From: Planctomycetaceae bacterium
Lineage (GTDB): Bacteria > Planctomycetota > Planctomycetia > Pirellulales > Pirellulaceae
Direction of reading: 5' to 3'
DNA length: 64,000 nt
Assembly: GCA_020638995.1 (NCBI GenBank)
Contig: JACKHM010000005.1
Coordinates: 310,001-374,000, forward strand
This document shows, piece after piece, positions 62,477 through 64,000 of the stretch (within the stretch, counting starts at the first letter, position 1; each line of letters opens with the position of its first letter). Position numbers and translations under genes: made by a program. The notes beneath the pieces were generated by a model, which was not told where the DNA came from, searched no databases, and saw only the letters and a list, made by a program, of their open reading frames with translations.

Positions 62477-63646
62477 ATGCGTATCGCACATGTTATCACT
62501 CGCATGATCGTGGGCGGCGCTCAAGAGAACACATTGTTCACCTGCGACGATCTGGTACGAGAGCATGGCGATGATGTGTTATTAATCACGGGCCCAGCGC
62601 TGGGCCCGGAAGGAGATCTGTTGACGCAGGGCAGGGGGGGACAAGTGCCTGTCGCATATGTTCCTTCGCTGCGGCGTGCCATTCATCCGTGGCAAGATCT
62701 CCGCAGTTACTATGCGATAAAGAACCTCTTGCGAAACTTCAAGCCGGATGTCGTCCACACACACAGCGCGAAAGGTGGAATGCTCGGTCGACTAGCAGCC
62801 CACGCGTTGAACGTCCCGGCAATCGTTCACACGGTGCATGGAGCGCCGTTCCATCCGTATCAAAACGGCTTGTCACGCGAACTGTTTCGGCAATGTGAAA
62901 AGTATGCCGCACGGTGCTGCCATCGACTAATCAGTGTTGCAGACGCGATGACTGATTTGATGGTTGATGCTCAAGTGGCAGGCTATGAATCTTTCACCAC
63001 GATCTACAGCGGAATGGATGTCGAACCTTTCCTGCACGCAAATGAACACCGTGATCGAGTGCGAGCGGAACTGGGCTTCAAGCCTGAACACATCGTTGTG
63101 GGGAAGATTGCCAGGCTGTTTCATTTGAAGGGACATGAGTACGTGCTGGCCGCCGCCGCACAGGCCGTAAAGACATTCCCAAACCTGCGACTTCTGTTCA
63201 TTGGCGACGGAATCTTGCGTACGTGGATCGACAACTACATTGAAGAAGTAGGCTTGGAGGAACATGTCGTCTTCACGGGGCTCGTTCCGCCATCCCAGAT
63301 CCCTGAACTGGTCGGAGCGATGGACGTGCTTGTTCACGCAAGTCTGCGAGAAGGGTTGGCAAGGGCGTTGCCTCAAGCACTAATCGCGGGCAAGCCGGTA
63401 ATTAGCTACGACATCGACGGCGCCCGTGAAGTGGTGATCCCCGATGAAACGGGATTTCTGCTGGAGCCGAAATCAATCGAGCCGATGTCTGTCGCGATGG
63501 TTCAGTTGGCGAACGACGGCCAGCTTCGCGAGCGACTCGGCAGTGAAGGGCAGCGGCGTTTCGCCAAGCAGTTTCGACACCAGTACATGACGAACGAGAT
63601 CCGTCGCGTCTACGAAGAGATTCTCGCCGAGCGGAAGCGTCACTGA
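62477..63646 (+). CDS. GT4-family glycosyltransferase
   Basis: 389 aa GT-B fold. N-terminal MRIAHVITRMIVGGAQENTL, acceptor-side VHTHSAKGGMLGRLAAHALN, and donor-side KIARLFHLKGHEYVLAAAAQ, LFIGDGILRTWIDNYI, LREGLARALPQALIAGKPVI. The second glutamate of the usual E(x7)E motif is replaced by Gln (EGLARALPQ). It probably adds a sugar to a lipid or surface polysaccharide. The acceptor is unknown. Confidence 0.88.
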   Translation: MRIAHVITRMIVGGAQENTLFTCDDLVREHGDDVLLITGPALGPEGDLLTQGRGGQVPVAYVPSLRRAIHPWQDLRSYYAIKNLLRNFKPDVVHTHSAKGGMLGRLAAHALNVPAIVHTVHGAPFHPYQNGLSRELFRQCEKYAARCCHRLISVADAMTDLMVDAQVAGYESFTTIYSGMDVEPFLHANEHRDRVRAELGFKPEHIVVGKIARLFHLKGHEYVLAAAAQAVKTFPNLRLLFIGDGILRTWIDNYIEEVGLEEHVVFTGLVPPSQIPELVGAMDVLVHASLREGLARALPQALIAGKPVISYDIDGAREVVIPDETGFLLEPKSIEPMSVAMVQLANDGQLRERLGSEGQRRFAKQFRHQYMTNEIRRVYEEILAERKRH

Positions 63647-63850
63647 GTCTGCAAAACCACTGAGCGGCCAAATCCCAGCGAGTGACACTTTGGAGAGCCT
63701 AGTTTTGCGAAAACAGGTGCAAAGGGTGTCGCGAGCGAGATACTACACGACTGTGTTCGCCGCTCTTTCGCTGGATTTGCACTTCATCTAAACTGTTGGG
63801 GTTGTTCACGTTGGATAGCTCTTACCGTTGATTCTCCTGACGGATGCATT

Positions 63851-64000
63851 GTGTCGCAACTTCCAGACTTTCTCGGCCCGTATCGACTCTTGAAGTACAT
63901 CCGTTCGGGTAATTCAAGCCAGATCTGGGAAGCCGTTCGAGACAAGTCAGACCGCTTCATCTTAAAGATCCTGCGGTCTGATAACTGGGGAAACAAAGAG
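63851..64000 (+). CDS. Serine/threonine protein kinase, N-terminal fragment (cut by window edge)
   Basis: GTG 63851; 50 codons before the window ends. FLGPYRLLKYIRSGNSSQIW and RFILKILRSD match the glycine-rich loop and the VAIK-type lysine strand of Hanks-type kinases, though the loop is short of glycines (RSGNSS). Preceding bases 63647-63850 hold no gene. The rest of the protein lies outside the window. Confidence 0.7.
   Translation, partial: MSQLPDFLGPYRLLKYIRSGNSSQIWEAVRDKSDRFILKILRSDNWGNKE

Overview
The window looks like planctomycete chromosome, most likely Pirellulales or a related group. This rests on gene content, not on any database search. The markers are a DUF1501 Tat-signal protein, a surface protein with an N-terminal LExR-type sorting motif plus dockerin repeats, cytochrome b genes fused to di-haem cytochrome c and paired with Rieske genes, an M56 peptidase under BlaI control, and a PVM-type bacterial microcompartment (BMC) operon. 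No rRNA, tRNA or CRISPR array was found.

Layout. 1-13.98 kb is an accessory, decaying region. It has a toxin-antitoxin pair between two 150-bp direct copies that match integron attC architecture, a diverged duplicated element (2.56-2.93 and 9.20-9.56 kb), a three-haem DUF3365/cytochrome-peroxidase fusion, a sulfide:quinone oxidoreductase remnant, ISAs1 and IS1380 remnants, a WD40 protein and a truncated ECF sigma gene. 14.1-18.2 kb is a BlaI repressor with its probable operator and an M56 metallopeptidase carrying secretin-like domains. 18.3-25.1 kb has DUF1501, a ROK sugar kinase and a polyphosphate cluster (ppx-ppk1-sixA). 25.2-30.4 kb is a CzcBA-like RND metal-efflux system. 30.5-37.9 kb has argG, a PAS/GAF histidine kinase with an overlapping response regulator, and the larB-nnrD-ribF-nrnA run.

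38.0-43.6 kb holds two complete Rieske/cytochrome b-c modules in tandem, separated by an oppositely oriented single-haem cytochrome: two bc-type quinol-oxidising complexes side by side. 43.7-50.1 kb is mixed: zinc-ribbon membrane protein, TIM-barrel isomerase, dockerin protein, PPK2, a response-regulator/RsbW-like fusion and a TrkA-N potassium channel.

50.2-58.9 kb is the BMC operon on the minus strand: DeoR regulator, PduL, two BMC-H, acetate kinase, BMC-P, CoA-acylating aldehyde dehydrogenase, BMC-P, an 86-aa accessory protein, BMC-P, class II aldolase and a lactate/malate dehydrogenase. The enzymes fit cleavage of a deoxysugar phosphate (fuculose- or rhamnulose-1-phosphate) to lactaldehyde, then oxidation through lactyl-CoA and lactyl-phosphate to lactate and ATP. 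A four-helix-bundle (S23-type) gene is inserted between acetate kinase and a shell gene. It is bounded by inverted TTTTCAGT-type repeats, and the same repeat sits at three other junctions of the operon. 59.1-64 kb is housekeeping: plsC, cmk, asd, truA, a GT4 glycosyltransferase and the start of a protein kinase.

The best candidates for something new are the attC-like cassette structure, the TTTTCAGT/four-helix-bundle insertion in the BMC operon, the M56-secretin fusion, and the doubled bc complex.
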